From Gemmatimonadales bacterium (GTDB lineage: Bacteria; Gemmatimonadota; Gemmatimonadetes; Gemmatimonadales; GWC2-71-9): DNA of 32,768 nucleotides. A program made the position numbers and the translations under genes. Positions 17,121 to 26,177 of this stretch are shown in pieces. Under the pieces are notes generated by a model, which did no database searches, was not told the origin of the DNA, and saw nothing but the letters and a program-made list of their open reading frames with translations. The stretch spans positions 1 through 32,768 of the forward strand of contig JAUVTI010000004.1 in assembly GCA_030601605.1 (NCBI GenBank), read 5' to 3'. The number at the start of each line of letters is the position of its first letter. The stretch's first letter is position 1.

Positions 17121-19605
17121 TCTCGCCGTCCTGATCGCGTGCTCGGTGCTCGGTGGCCAACCGCTGGCCGCCCAGCTGGTGCCGCCTTCCGCGGGCGGGC
17201 TGGTGGAGCTGGACCGTCTTCTGCACCGCCTGGCCGTACCGTACCGCGTGCTGGTGATCGGCGCGCACCCCGACGACGAGGACACCCGCCTTCTGGCCCT
17301 GATGGCCCGCGGGTACGGGGCCGAGGCCGCCTACCTCTCGCTCTCGCGGGGCGAGGGTGGGCAGAACCTGATCGGAGGCGAGCTTGGGGTGGCGCTGGGG
17401 CTGCTGCGCTCGCAGGAGCTTGCCTCGGCGCGGGAGCTTGACGGCGCCCGGCAGTTCTTCACCCGCACTTACGACTTTGGTTACTCGCGCTCGCTGGATG
17501 AGACGGTGCGCTTCTGGCTGCCCGACTCGGTCCTCAAGGATGTGGTGCGGGTAGTGCGGCGCTTCCGGCCGCATGTGATCCTCTCGGTCTGGTCCGGGAC
17601 GCCACGGGACAGGCACGGGCAGCATCAGATGTCCGGCGTGGCTGCGTATCGAGCCTTCACGGTCGCGGGCGACCCGGCCCGATTTCCGGAGTTGGAGACC
17701 GAGGAGGGCCTCGAGCCGTGGCGGCCACTCAAGCTGTATCGATCCACGCGCTTCGATACGGCTGCCACCACGCTCACGCTCGAGACGGGGGGGCTCGACC
17801 CCATAACCGGCCGGACGTACCACCAGATCGCAATGGCAAGCCGCAGCCAGCATCGCTCTCAGGACATGGGACAGCTGCAGCGGACGGGTCCGGCCGTCAC
17901 CCGGATGCAGTTGGTGGCGGACTTCACCGGCCGGGAAGGTGAGGAACCAGAATCCGGCCTGTTCGGCGGCGTTCCCCCGGACACCTCCTGGCTGGCCAGT
18001 TTCGCCGATTCCCTGCGCGGCGCCACTACGGCTCCGCGGCTCGGGGACGCGGTTCACCCGCTGGCCGCGGCGCTGCGCCGGGCGCGCGGGCGCCAGGTAC
18101 CGGCAGGTCAGGTCGAGCTGCTGGAGCGCGCCCTCGCGGTGGCGGCGGGACTCGTGGTGGATGGAACCGCGACCCAGTCCGAGGTGGTGCCGGGCAGCAC
18201 CTTCGAGGTGACGCTGCAGATCTACAACGCCGGCCCGCACACGGCCCGGGTCGATCGCGTGTGGGTGCGGGCCCCGTCGGCGTGGCAGGTGACGCCGGTC
18301 GATCCCGCCCCGCCGGCCCTGGATCCGGGCAGCGAGGCTCGGCGCCGCTTCGAGGTCACCGTACCGGTGGACGCCGAGCCCAGCCAGCCCTACTTCCTGA
18401 GCCGTCCCGTGGTCGGCGCTCTCTATGACTGGAGCGAGACGGAACCCGCCGTCCGAGGGCTGCCGTTCGATCCGCCCCTGCTCGAGGCCTCCGTGAGCAT
18501 GACCGTGCTCGATGCCGAGGTGCGGCTGAGTCGAGAAATCAGCCGCAGGATCCAGGACCAGGTGGTGGGGGAGGTGCGGGAGCCGCTGCGAGTGGCGCCG
18601 GCCATCGAGGTCACGCTCGAACCGGACCGGCTGGTGTGGTCTTCGGCCGGGCCGGCGCAGCGAGTGTTCACCGTGACGCTGCAATATCGGGGGAGCGGTT
18701 CGACGGCGGGCGAAGTGCGACTCGAGGCGGACGGCTGGGAGATGCCGCTCCCGCAACCGTTCCTGTTCAGGGGCCGGGGCGAGTCGCAGTCGTTCAGGTT
18801 CACCGTGGTCCGGCCGGAGACGGAGCGCGCCCGCGCCACGGTGTGGGCGGTTGCCGCAACTGAGAGCGGAGCCGAATTCGACCTGGCCACAGTCCAGATT
18901 CGCTACCCGCACGTGCGCCCCACTGCCTACGTGCGCTCCGCGGCAAGCGATGTCGAGATCGCTCCGATCGTGCTGCCGCAGGTGAGCGCGGTGGGGTACG
19001 TGCGGGGAGCGGCCGACCGGGTTCCGGAGGCGCTGAGCCAGATCGGGCTGCCGGTGGAGATCCTGGGCGCGGGCGCTCTGGCGGATTCCGACCTGTCACG
19101 CTTCGACGCCATCGTAGTCGGACCGCGCGCCTACGAGATCGACTCCGCCCTCGTGAGCCACAACGACCGGTTGCTCGAGTACGTGCGGGATGGTGGGCTG
19201 CTGGTGGTGCAGTACCAGCAGTACCAGTTCTTCCGGGGCGGCTACGCACCCTATTCGCTGGAGATAGCGCGCCCCCACGACCGGGTCACCGATGAGACCG
19301 CGCCGGTCACGCTGCTGGATCCCGAGCACCCCGCCGTCACGCGGCCCAACCTCCTCGGTGACTCGGATTGGGTCGGCTGGCCTCAGGAGCGGGGACTCTA
19401 CTTCGCACACGACTGGGACGATGCCTACACTCCGCTGCTCGAGCTGACCGATCCCGGGATGCCACCCCTCCGGGGCGGGCTGCTGATGGCCTCATACGGG
19501 GACGGCACCTATGTGTACACGGGAATCTCCTTCTTACGCGCCCTGCCAGCCGGCGTCCCGGGTGCCTACCGGTTGTTTCTGAACCTGTTGGCCCTCGGTG
19601 AGTAG
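17101..19605 (+). CDS. Secreted PIG-L family deacetylase with large C-terminal region
   Basis: PIG-L/LmbE enzymes are zinc-dependent N-deacetylases acting mainly on N-acetylglucosamine-type substrates. The metal motif AHPDDE is at residues 55-60, and the second part of the site, RHGQHQ (His172 and His175), is present, so it should be active. A signal peptide (RRSLAVLIACSVLGGQPLAAQ) precedes the domain. The start is uncertain: TTG 17101 gives the neatest signal, TTG 17095 and GTG 17056 are alternatives, and none has a clear Shine-Dalgarno. After about residue 280 come roughly 550 residues: beta-sandwich-like segments (FEVTLQIYNAGPHTARVDRV) and a C-terminal block (FDAIVVGPRAYE, VVQYQQYQF) resembling an amidotransferase-like Rossmann fold. 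It overlaps the upstream PRTase-like gene and, by 8 nt, the downstream binding protein gene. Confidence 0.86.
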   Translation: MHAKRRSLAVLIACSVLGGQPLAAQLVPPSAGGLVELDRLLHRLAVPYRVLVIGAHPDDEDTRLLALMARGYGAEAAYLSLSRGEGGQNLIGGELGVALGLLRSQELASARELDGARQFFTRTYDFGYSRSLDETVRFWLPDSVLKDVVRVVRRFRPHVILSVWSGTPRDRHGQHQMSGVAAYRAFTVAGDPARFPELETEEGLEPWRPLKLYRSTRFDTAATTLTLETGGLDPITGRTYHQIAMASRSQHRSQDMGQLQRTGPAVTRMQLVADFTGREGEEPESGLFGGVPPDTSWLASFADSLRGATTAPRLGDAVHPLAAALRRARGRQVPAGQVELLERALAVAAGLVVDGTATQSEVVPGSTFEVTLQIYNAGPHTARVDRVWVRAPSAWQVTPVDPAPPALDPGSEARRRFEVTVPVDAEPSQPYFLSRPVVGALYDWSETEPAVRGLPFDPPLLEASVSMTVLDAEVRLSREISRRIQDQVVGEVREPLRVAPAIEVTLEPDRLVWSSAGPAQRVFTVTLQYRGSGSTAGEVRLEADGWEMPLPQPFLFRGRGESQSFRFTVVRPETERARATVWAVAATESGAEFDLATVQIRYPHVRPTAYVRSAASDVEIAPIVLPQVSAVGYVRGAADRVPEALSQIGLPVEILGAGALADSDLSRFDAIVVGPRAYEIDSALVSHNDRLLEYVRDGGLLVVQYQQYQFFRGGYAPYSLEIARPHDRVTDETAPVTLLDPEHPAVTRPNLLGDSDWVGWPQERGLYFAHDWDDAYTPLLELTDPGMPPLRGGLLMASYGDGTYVYTGISFLRALPAGVPGAYRLFLNLLALGE

Positions 19606-20620
19606 ACGCCGTCTCGCGCTCGCCGCGTGCGCCGCGGCGCTCGCGTTGACTGCCTGCAGCGACGGGCGCACGCCACTCCTCATCTACTCGCCACATGGGC
19701 GGGATCTGCTGTTGCTGGCGGAGACCACCTTCGAGGCCGCCAACCCGGACGTGGACGTGCGGTGGCTCGACATGGGCTCGCAGGACGCGCTCGACCGAAT
19801 CCGCTCCGAGCGCGCCAACCCGCAGGCGGACGTCTGGTTCGGTGGGCCGTCCACGTTGTTTCGCAGGGCGGCGGCTGACTCACTACTGGATGCGTACCGT
19901 CCGAGTTGGGCGGCGGCGGTGCCGGCGCGCGCACACGGTCCGGACGATCTCTACTTCGCCGCTTTCGAGACGCCGGTCGTCATCGCCTTCAACAGCGACG
20001 TCGTATCTCGCGAGACCGCGCCCTCGGATTGGGATGAGGTACTCGAGCCGCGCTGGACGAACCAGGTCATCATCCGCGACCCCCTCGCGTCGGGAACGAT
20101 GCGCACGATCTTCGGCATGGTGATCGAGCGCGGCCTGGCCGCGACGGGCGACACTGCGTGGGGGTTCGACTGGCTGCGGCGGCTGGACGGGCAGACCAGA
20201 GAGTACGTGTTCAATCCGGCGCTCCTGCACCAGAAGCTGCTGCGCCAGGAGGGATCGGTGACGCTGTGGGACCTGCCCGACATCCTGGTCGAACAGGACA
20301 AGGGCAGTCCGTTCGACTTCGTGCTGCCGAGCAGCGGCACACCGGTGATCGAGGACGCGATTGCCATTGTGCGCGGCGCGCGGCATCCGGAGGTCGCCCG
20401 CCGCTTCGTGGAGTGGGTGGGCTCTCCCGAGGCCCAGCTGCTCGCCGCGCGCGAGGCATTCCGCCTCCCGGCGCGAGGGGATCTGCCGCTCGACTCGCTG
20501 CCGGATTGGGCGCGTGAGGTAAAGGCGGGCCTCGTGGTGGAGGACATGGACTGGGAGCTCCTCAGCGAACAGGGCGCCGGGTGGATGACGTACTGGGATC
20601 GCAACGTTCGCAGCCGATGA
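19598..20620 (+). CDS. ABC importer substrate-binding lipoprotein, Fe3+/FbpA-like
   Basis: A periplasm-side binding protein for an ABC importer, 340 aa. GTG 19598 overlaps the preceding stop by 8 nt. The N-terminus RRRLALAACAAALALTAC is a lipoprotein signal with lipobox LTAC, lipidated at Cys20. The opening LLIYSPHGRDLL and the segments ANPQADVWFGG and FETPVVIAFNSDVV match the family-1 ferric-ion binding group (FbpA/AfuA, SBP_bac_6 type). With the following ATPase and double permease it forms a complete importer. Ligands in this family include Fe3+, but also thiamine, 2-aminoethylphosphonate and other small molecules; I cannot see the paired tyrosines that would prove iron. Its TGA overlaps the ATPase ATG (ATGA). 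Confidence 0.87.
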   Translation: MSRRRLALAACAAALALTACSDGRTPLLIYSPHGRDLLLLAETTFEAANPDVDVRWLDMGSQDALDRIRSERANPQADVWFGGPSTLFRRAAADSLLDAYRPSWAAAVPARAHGPDDLYFAAFETPVVIAFNSDVVSRETAPSDWDEVLEPRWTNQVIIRDPLASGTMRTIFGMVIERGLAATGDTAWGFDWLRRLDGQTREYVFNPALLHQKLLRQEGSVTLWDLPDILVEQDKGSPFDFVLPSSGTPVIEDAIAIVRGARHPEVARRFVEWVGSPEAQLLAAREAFRLPARGDLPLDSLPDWAREVKAGLVVEDMDWELLSEQGAGWMTYWDRNVRSR

Positions 20621-21651
20621 GCGACGCCTTTCTGGAGGTCAGCCACCTCACAAAACGGTTCGGCGACCACGTCGCGGTCGGCGATCTCTCTCTGTCCGTA
20701 CCGCGCGGCGCGGTGCTCGCGCTGCTCGGTCCCAGTGGCAGTGGCAAGACGACCACGCTCAGGCTCCTGGCAGGCTTCGAGCGTCCCGACACTGGAACGA
20801 TCGCAGTGGAGGGGCGCGACGTGACTGCTCTTCCGCCGGTCCAGCGGCGCTTCGGGATGGTGTTCCAGCACTACGCGCTGTTCCCGCACCTGACCGTGGG
20901 TGAGAACGTGGCGTTCGGCCTGGCCGGTCAGGGCACGCGTGCCGACCGTGATGCGCGGGTAACGGAGATGCTCTCGCTCGTGGACCTGGACGGTTTCGGC
21001 GGCCGACAGGTCGGCGAGTTGTCGGGAGGGCAGCAGCAGCGCATCGCCGTGGCGCGGGCGCTGGCACCCGAGCCACGCGTGCTCCTGCTCGACGAGCCGC
21101 TCTCCAACCTGGATCCCAGTCTCAGGGAACGCACGCGCCTGGAGATGCGCGCGGCGCTCGACCGCGTGGGAATCACCACGGTGTTCGTCACCCACGAGCA
21201 GGAGGAGGCGTTCGCGCTCGGCGACAGCGTGGCCGTGCTCAACCACGGCCGCCTGGAGCAAGTGGGCACCCCGCCGGAGCTGTATGAGCACCCGCGCACG
21301 CTGTTCGTGGCGACGTTCGTCGGGCGCGCCAGCGTGCTCGGCGGTGTGGTGACTGGAGATGGGCGCGTGCGGATCGATGCCGGCGTGGAGTGGCCGGTGG
21401 ACGCGTCGCAGGAGTTGGCTGCCGGCGATCGGGCGTCCCTCGTGGTGCGGCCGGAGGCGGTGCGCTTCGCCGAGGCAGGTCTCGCCGGGATCGTGACGGA
21501 GCGTCGTTACACCGGGGCGCGGGCCCTGTTCACGGTCAGCGTGAGTGGAGGAAGGGTCGAGATCGAGGCGCCGGCCCACGCGGTGAGCGTCGGAGATCCC
21601 GTACACCTGGATGTAGAGCGGGCGTTGGCGTTCCCGGAGGTGAAGGAGTGA
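20617..21651 (+). CDS. ABC importer ATPase, FbpC/PotA-like
   Basis: The nucleotide-binding subunit of the importer, 344 aa. ATG 20617 overlaps the previous stop (ATGA). Seen: Walker A GPSGSGKT (38-45), Q-loop VFQHYALFPHLTVGENVAFG, signature LSGGQQQR (135-142), Walker B VLLLDEPLSNLD (155-166) and H-loop VTHEQEEA (His193). The last 110 residues form a TOBE-type C-terminal domain (SLVVRPEAVRF), normal for the FbpC/PotA/CysA class. All catalytic elements are intact. Its TGA overlaps the permease GTG. Confidence 0.96.
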   Translation: MSDAFLEVSHLTKRFGDHVAVGDLSLSVPRGAVLALLGPSGSGKTTTLRLLAGFERPDTGTIAVEGRDVTALPPVQRRFGMVFQHYALFPHLTVGENVAFGLAGQGTRADRDARVTEMLSLVDLDGFGGRQVGELSGGQQQRIAVARALAPEPRVLLLDEPLSNLDPSLRERTRLEMRAALDRVGITTVFVTHEQEEAFALGDSVAVLNHGRLEQVGTPPELYEHPRTLFVATFVGRASVLGGVVTGDGRVRIDAGVEWPVDASQELAAGDRASLVVRPEAVRFAEAGLAGIVTERRYTGARALFTVSVSGGRVEIEAPAHAVSVGDPVHLDVERALAFPEVKE

Positions 21652-23282
21652 CCCGGCGGCCGCGCGGCTCACTGCTCGTTCTGCTGCTGGTCTGGCTCTT
21701 CGTATACCCGGTTCTGCTCGTCGTGCTGGACAGCGTGCGCGGGCCGGACGGCTGGACGCTCGAGTACGTGGCGGCGTTCCTGCGCGAGCCGCGAGAGTGG
21801 GAAGCCCTGTGGGGCAGCCTCTGGATCTCGGTCGCCAGCGTGGCGCTCGCGGGTGTGATCGGGGTGCCGCTTGCCATTGTCTTCGAGCGGCTCGACTTTC
21901 CGGGACGCCGCGTCCTCGGAGCTCTGGTGGCGCTGCCGGCGGTGCTCCCTCCTCTGGTGGGTGTGATCGCGTTCCTGTTTCTCTACGGCGAGAGCGGGTT
22001 CGTTGCGCGCGTCCTCAGCGAGCTGCTCGGACTCGACGAGGCGCCGTGGCGACTGAGGGGTGCGGGAGCCATTCTGCTGGTTCATGCGTATTCCATGTAC
22101 GTGTACTTCTACCTGTTCACTCGCGCCGGACTCGCCAAGGTCGACGCATCGATGATCGAGGCGGCGCACTCCTTGGGGAGTGGGACCTGGAGGACGTTTC
22201 GTCGGGTGACGCTGCCGCTGCTCAGGCCGCAGCTCGCGGCGGCGGCGTTGCTCACGTTCATGACGGCGCTCGGCTCGTTCAGCGCCCCCTACATCTTCGG
22301 CGGCGGCTTCCGGGTGATGACGACCCAGATCGTCGCCAGCAAGCTGAACGGGGACATCAGGATGGCGGTGGTCGAGGCGAGCGCCCTGGCGCTGGTGGCG
22401 CTGATGGGGCTGTTCCTGCTGCGCCGGCAGGCCGAGGCTCGCTCGGTCGTGGCCGTGGGGAAGGGGACTCCGCCCGCCGCGCGAGTCCTGGCCCAGCCGA
22501 TCGCCCGGTGGGGTGCGACCGGGTTGGGGTGGGCATTCGGAATCCTGTTGCTGCTGCCGCACGCGACGCTCGTCGTCGTATCGCTCGTGCCGCTCGGTAC
22601 CTGGACCACTCAGCTCGTGCCGCCGGCATACACGTTAGCCAATTACGGCACGCTCCTGACCGAGCCGGAGCGGCTGCGCCCGCTCGTTAACTCGCTCTGG
22701 ATGGCGACCGTGGCGACCGTGGGAGCGATCGCCGTCGCGCTGTGGGCGGGGCGGCTCGTGGTGCAGCGGCGTGCCACTCTGCGCGGCCTGATCGAGACGC
22801 TGGTGTCGGTCCCGTGGGCCATCCCGGGCACGGTGCTGGCGATCGCGCTGGCGACTGCGTTTTCCATGCGGGCGCCCTGGGTCGCGCGCTGGGTGTTGGT
22901 CGGGACGGTCGTGATCCTGCCGCTCGCCTACCTCGTGCGCAACATCCCGATCGCGGCAGGATCGATACTCGCCGGCCTTCGCCAGCTGGACCCGTCGCTC
23001 GATGAGGCGGCGTCGTCGCTCGGCGCCGGGAGGTGGCGCACGCTGCGCGCGGTCACGCTGCCGCTCCTCAGGCCCGCGCTCCTGGCCGGCGGGGCACTCG
23101 CCTTCGCGACGGCTCTGGGCGACTTCGTGACATCGATCGTGCTGTACACGTACGAGACCCGCCCGATCTCGATTGAGATCCTGTCATCGCTGCGCGCCTT
23201 CGACATCGGTACCGCGGCGGCCTACGGCGTGGTGCTGATGCTGATCTCGGCCGGCGTAATGTTGGTGGGGACGCGGCGATGA
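21648..23282 (+). CDS. ABC importer permease with two fused membrane domains, FbpB-like
   Basis: The membrane subunit of the importer. The 544-aa product fuses two BPD-transport domains, as in ferric FbpB, giving about 12 membrane helices. Each half has an EAA loop docking the ATPase: EAAHSLGSGTWRTFRRVTLP in the first and EAASSLGAGRWRTLRAVTLP in the second; their similarity shows the internal duplication. GTG 21648 overlaps the ATPase stop (GTGA), with GGAGG and AGGAG just upstream. A short charged linker between the halves (QAEARSVVAVGKG) is cytoplasmic. Its stop overlaps the MFS gene ATG (ATGA), so the exporter-like gene is probably translated with it. Confidence 0.95.
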   Translation: MTRRPRGSLLVLLLVWLFVYPVLLVVLDSVRGPDGWTLEYVAAFLREPREWEALWGSLWISVASVALAGVIGVPLAIVFERLDFPGRRVLGALVALPAVLPPLVGVIAFLFLYGESGFVARVLSELLGLDEAPWRLRGAGAILLVHAYSMYVYFYLFTRAGLAKVDASMIEAAHSLGSGTWRTFRRVTLPLLRPQLAAAALLTFMTALGSFSAPYIFGGGFRVMTTQIVASKLNGDIRMAVVEASALALVALMGLFLLRRQAEARSVVAVGKGTPPAARVLAQPIARWGATGLGWAFGILLLLPHATLVVVSLVPLGTWTTQLVPPAYTLANYGTLLTEPERLRPLVNSLWMATVATVGAIAVALWAGRLVVQRRATLRGLIETLVSVPWAIPGTVLAIALATAFSMRAPWVARWVLVGTVVILPLAYLVRNIPIAAGSILAGLRQLDPSLDEAASSLGAGRWRTLRAVTLPLLRPALLAGGALAFATALGDFVTSIVLYTYETRPISIEILSSLRAFDIGTAAAYGVVLMLISAGVMLVGTRR

Positions 23283-24472
23283 GACGGCTCTCGGTGCTCA
23301 TGGCCACGGCGTTCGTGGACATGCTGGGGTTCGCCATGATCTTCCCGCTGCTGCCGTACTATGCGCTGCGGCTCGGGACGCAGGAGTGGATGATCGGGTG
23401 GATGATCGCGAGCTTCTCGATTACACAACTCGCGTCGGCGCCACTGTGGGGACGGCTGTCGGACCGCATGGGGCGGCGCGGGGCCATCATCGTGGGACTC
23501 GGAACCTCGGCCATCGCGTTCGTGGTGTTCGGGTTCGCCGCGCAGATGTGGATGCTGTTCCTGTCGCGCGTCATCCAGGGCCTCGGCGGCGGCACGACGG
23601 GGGTGCTGCAGGCCTACGTGGCCGACGTGACCGAGCCGAAGGATCGCGCGAAGGCGCTGGGCTGGCTGTCGGCGGCGACCGGCGCCGGTGTGATGATCGG
23701 GCCCGCCATCGGATCGCTCGCGTTCGGGTTGGGACCCGCGGCGCCGGGACTCGTGGCCGCTGGGCTCTGCCTCGTGAACATCGTGTTCGCGTGGCGCATG
23801 TTGCCCGAGTCGAACACCGGCCGCAAGCACGAGGAGATGGCCGGTACCGACGTTCCGAAGCAACGCTCGATCCGCTCCATGGTGCTCGAGGTGCTGCGCC
23901 GCCCGGGTGATGACGTGCCACAGCTGATCTGGATCTACGCGGTGGGCATGCTGGGCTTCATGTCCATGGCGGCCGTGCTGGCGCTCTACCTCGCGGTCGA
24001 CTTCGGGATCACGGAGAAGAACATCTTCATCTTCTTCGTTTACATAGGTGGGATCGGCGTGGTGATGCGCGCCGTGATGCTGGGCAAGCTCGTGGACTGG
24101 CTCGGTGAGGTGAAGCTGATGCGGGTCGGCGCCGCGTGCCTCGCGCTGGGCCTCGTTATCATCCCGCTGCCCAACACGGTCGTGACGCTGGGGCTGGCGC
24201 TCGGGCTGGTGCCGATCGGCACCGCGTGCCTGTTTCCGGCCACTTCCGCCCTGATCACGCATCGCGTGCCGCGTCGCCAACTGGGGCAGACCCTCGGTGT
24301 GCAGCAGGCGTTCGGCGGCATGGCCCGCGTGATCGCCCCCATCTGGGCCACCGCTGCGTTTCAGGGGCTCGGGACGAGTGTGCCGTTCTACATCGCGGGC
24401 GCGGTCGTCGCGCTGGTCACGCTGCTCGCGTTCCGGGTGATACCCCGGGCGCCGATCCCGGAAGCTGCCTAG
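23279..24472 (+). CDS. MFS transporter (DHA1/TetA-like)
   Basis: A 12-helix proton-coupled major facilitator, 397 aa. ATG 23279 overlaps the permease stop by 4 nt. Seen: the cytoplasmic loop motif A GRLSDRMGRRGAI between helices 2 and 3, RVIQGLGGGTTGVLQA in helix 4 (motif B region) and GAGVMIGPAIGS (motif C of drug:H+ antiporters). These place it with the DHA1 exporters such as TetA. Being last in the binding protein-ATPase-permease chain suggests it moves a compound related to the importer's ligand, for example a metal chelator, but that is inference. It ends 3 nt from the convergent amidohydrolase stop. Confidence 0.92.
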   Translation: MRRLSVLMATAFVDMLGFAMIFPLLPYYALRLGTQEWMIGWMIASFSITQLASAPLWGRLSDRMGRRGAIIVGLGTSAIAFVVFGFAAQMWMLFLSRVIQGLGGGTTGVLQAYVADVTEPKDRAKALGWLSAATGAGVMIGPAIGSLAFGLGPAAPGLVAAGLCLVNIVFAWRMLPESNTGRKHEEMAGTDVPKQRSIRSMVLEVLRRPGDDVPQLIWIYAVGMLGFMSMAAVLALYLAVDFGITEKNIFIFFVYIGGIGVVMRAVMLGKLVDWLGEVKLMRVGAACLALGLVIIPLPNTVVTLGLALGLVPIGTACLFPATSALITHRVPRRQLGQTLGVQQAFGGMARVIAPIWATAAFQGLGTSVPFYIAGAVVALVTLLAFRVIPRAPIPEAA

Positions 24473-24475
24473 CTC

Positions 24476-26149
24476 CTACGAAGTCCCGCGGTCCTTCCGG
24501 TAAACCACCTTTCCACCCAGCACTGTGAGCAGCACGTGCGTGTCGAGGATCCGCTCCGGCGCGATCGCCATGATGTCCTGATCCAGCACCACGAAGTCGG
24601 CGTACTTGCCGGGCGAGGGCGAGCCCGAGACGTCTTCCATGAACGCCGAGTACGCCGGCCACAGCGTCATGCTCTTGAGCGCCTCCTGCCGCGTCGTGCG
24701 CTGGTCTGGGAACCAACCGCCTGCCGGCCAGCCGTCGGCGTCCTGTCTGGTGATGAACGCCTTGAACGAGATGAGCGGGTTGGCAGCCTCCACCGGGGCG
24801 TCCGAGCCGTTGGGGATCACCACGCCCGTGTTGAGCAACGAGCGCCACGCATAGGCGCCCTGCACGCGGGTCCACCCCAGGCGATCTATCGCCCAGTACA
24901 TGTCGCTCGTCTGGTGGCTTCCCTGCATTGACGGGATCACGTCCAGTTCCGCGAATCGGGGGAGGTCCTGGAAGTGGAGGATCTGCGCGTGCTCGATGCG
25001 GAACCGGTGGTCCGCTGTCGGCACCTCCTTGAGGGCGGACTCGAACGCGTCCAACACCATGCGGTTCGTGCGATCACCGATGGCGTGCACGTTGACCTGG
25101 AAGCCGTTGCGCAAGCCGCGCACGGCGACCTCTCGCACACGTTCATAGGGTGTGGTGATGAGTCCCGTGTTGCCCGGATCGTCGGAGTATGGCTCGAGCA
25201 ATGCGGCTCCCCGGCTACCCAACGCGCCGTCAGCCGAGACCTTGATGGCCCGGATCCAGATCCGCCCGTCGTGGAGGCCGTCCTGGGGCCCGCGCTCGAA
25301 GTACCGCTGCAGTGACTCGTCGCTCGAAGAGATCATAACGTAGTTGCGCAGGTCGTAGCGGCCCTCGTCTGCCAGCTCCTCGTACAGGTCGATCGTGGGG
25401 GGCGCCACACCGGCGTCGTGCACGCCGGTGAGTCCCCACTTGTTCGCCTCGGCGATCGCCGCCAGGATTGCCTCGCGCATCTCGCGGTCGGAGCGCTCGG
25501 GGATGACCCGTGCCACGATGCCCTGCGCCCGGTCGATCAGCACGCCGGTGGGGTCGCCGCCGGCGTCGCGGATGAAGCGCCCGCCGCCAGGGTCTTGCGT
25601 GGCGGCGGTCACCTCGGCGAGTTCGAGGGCCCTGGCGTTCACCAGTGCCGCGTGTCCGTCCACCCGGGTGAGGTACACCGGATGGTCCGGCAAAGCGCGA
25701 GACAGTGCCTCGTGCGTGGGGAAATCGGTGACGGCCCAGTCGTTCTGGTCCCAGCCCCGCCCCCGGACCCACTCGCCCTCGGGCGTGTTTCGGGCGCGCT
25801 CGACGACGCGCTCGATCACCTCCTCGTAGGAGCGCGTGCCCACGAGGTCCACGATGCGCAGCGCCACTCCGAGACCCGTGAGATGTATGTGCGCGTCCAC
25901 CATGCCCGGAATGACGGTCTTGCCGTCGAGATCGAGTCTCTCGGTGCGCGATCCTGCGAAGACCTCGGCGCCGCGTGCGCTACCCACGAAGACCACGCGG
26001 CCGTCGCGAATTGCCATGGCTTCTGCGAGCGGTCTGTTGTCGTCCACCGTGTAGATGCGGGCGTTGGTGACGATCAGGTCGGCCGGCTCCTGGGCTGCGA
26101 GTGCCGGCGCGATGGCGAGGGAAAGCAGGGCCAACAGCGAGCGCTTCAT
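24476..26149 (-). CDS. Exported YtcJ-like amidohydrolase
   Basis: A metal-dependent hydrolase of the amidohydrolase-3 (YtcJ) group, 557 aa; substrates in this group are amides, imides or formylated amines and are often unknown. ATG 26149 has GAGG five nt upstream. A Sec signal MKRSLLALLSLAIAPALAAQ starts the protein. Seen metal ligands and partners: VDAHIHLTG (His87, His89), KVSADGALGSRG, VHAIGDRTNR, RIEHAQIL and PNGSDAPVEAANPL. The set is complete for a binuclear or mononuclear active site. It is the last gene of a minus-strand unit, 28 nt after the decarboxylase, and meets the MFS gene end to end with a 3-nt gap. A periplasmic location is predicted by the signal. Confidence 0.92.
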   Translation of the reverse strand: MKRSLLALLSLAIAPALAAQEPADLIVTNARIYTVDDNRPLAEAMAIRDGRVVFVGSARGAEVFAGSRTERLDLDGKTVIPGMVDAHIHLTGLGVALRIVDLVGTRSYEEVIERVVERARNTPEGEWVRGRGWDQNDWAVTDFPTHEALSRALPDHPVYLTRVDGHAALVNARALELAEVTAATQDPGGGRFIRDAGGDPTGVLIDRAQGIVARVIPERSDREMREAILAAIAEANKWGLTGVHDAGVAPPTIDLYEELADEGRYDLRNYVMISSSDESLQRYFERGPQDGLHDGRIWIRAIKVSADGALGSRGAALLEPYSDDPGNTGLITTPYERVREVAVRGLRNGFQVNVHAIGDRTNRMVLDAFESALKEVPTADHRFRIEHAQILHFQDLPRFAELDVIPSMQGSHQTSDMYWAIDRLGWTRVQGAYAWRSLLNTGVVIPNGSDAPVEAANPLISFKAFITRQDADGWPAGGWFPDQRTTRQEALKSMTLWPAYSAFMEDVSGSPSPGKYADFVVLDQDIMAIAPERILDTHVLLTVLGGKVVYRKDRGTS

Positions 26150-26177
26150 TGGAGCCTCGTATCGGATTGGAATGTCA

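Noticed and set aside
17023-18912. A 629-codon minus-strand open frame opposite the PIG-L gene
   Set aside because: No family motifs, Arg/Pro/His-rich composition, and full overlap with a gene showing intact AHPDDE and HGQHQ motifs.
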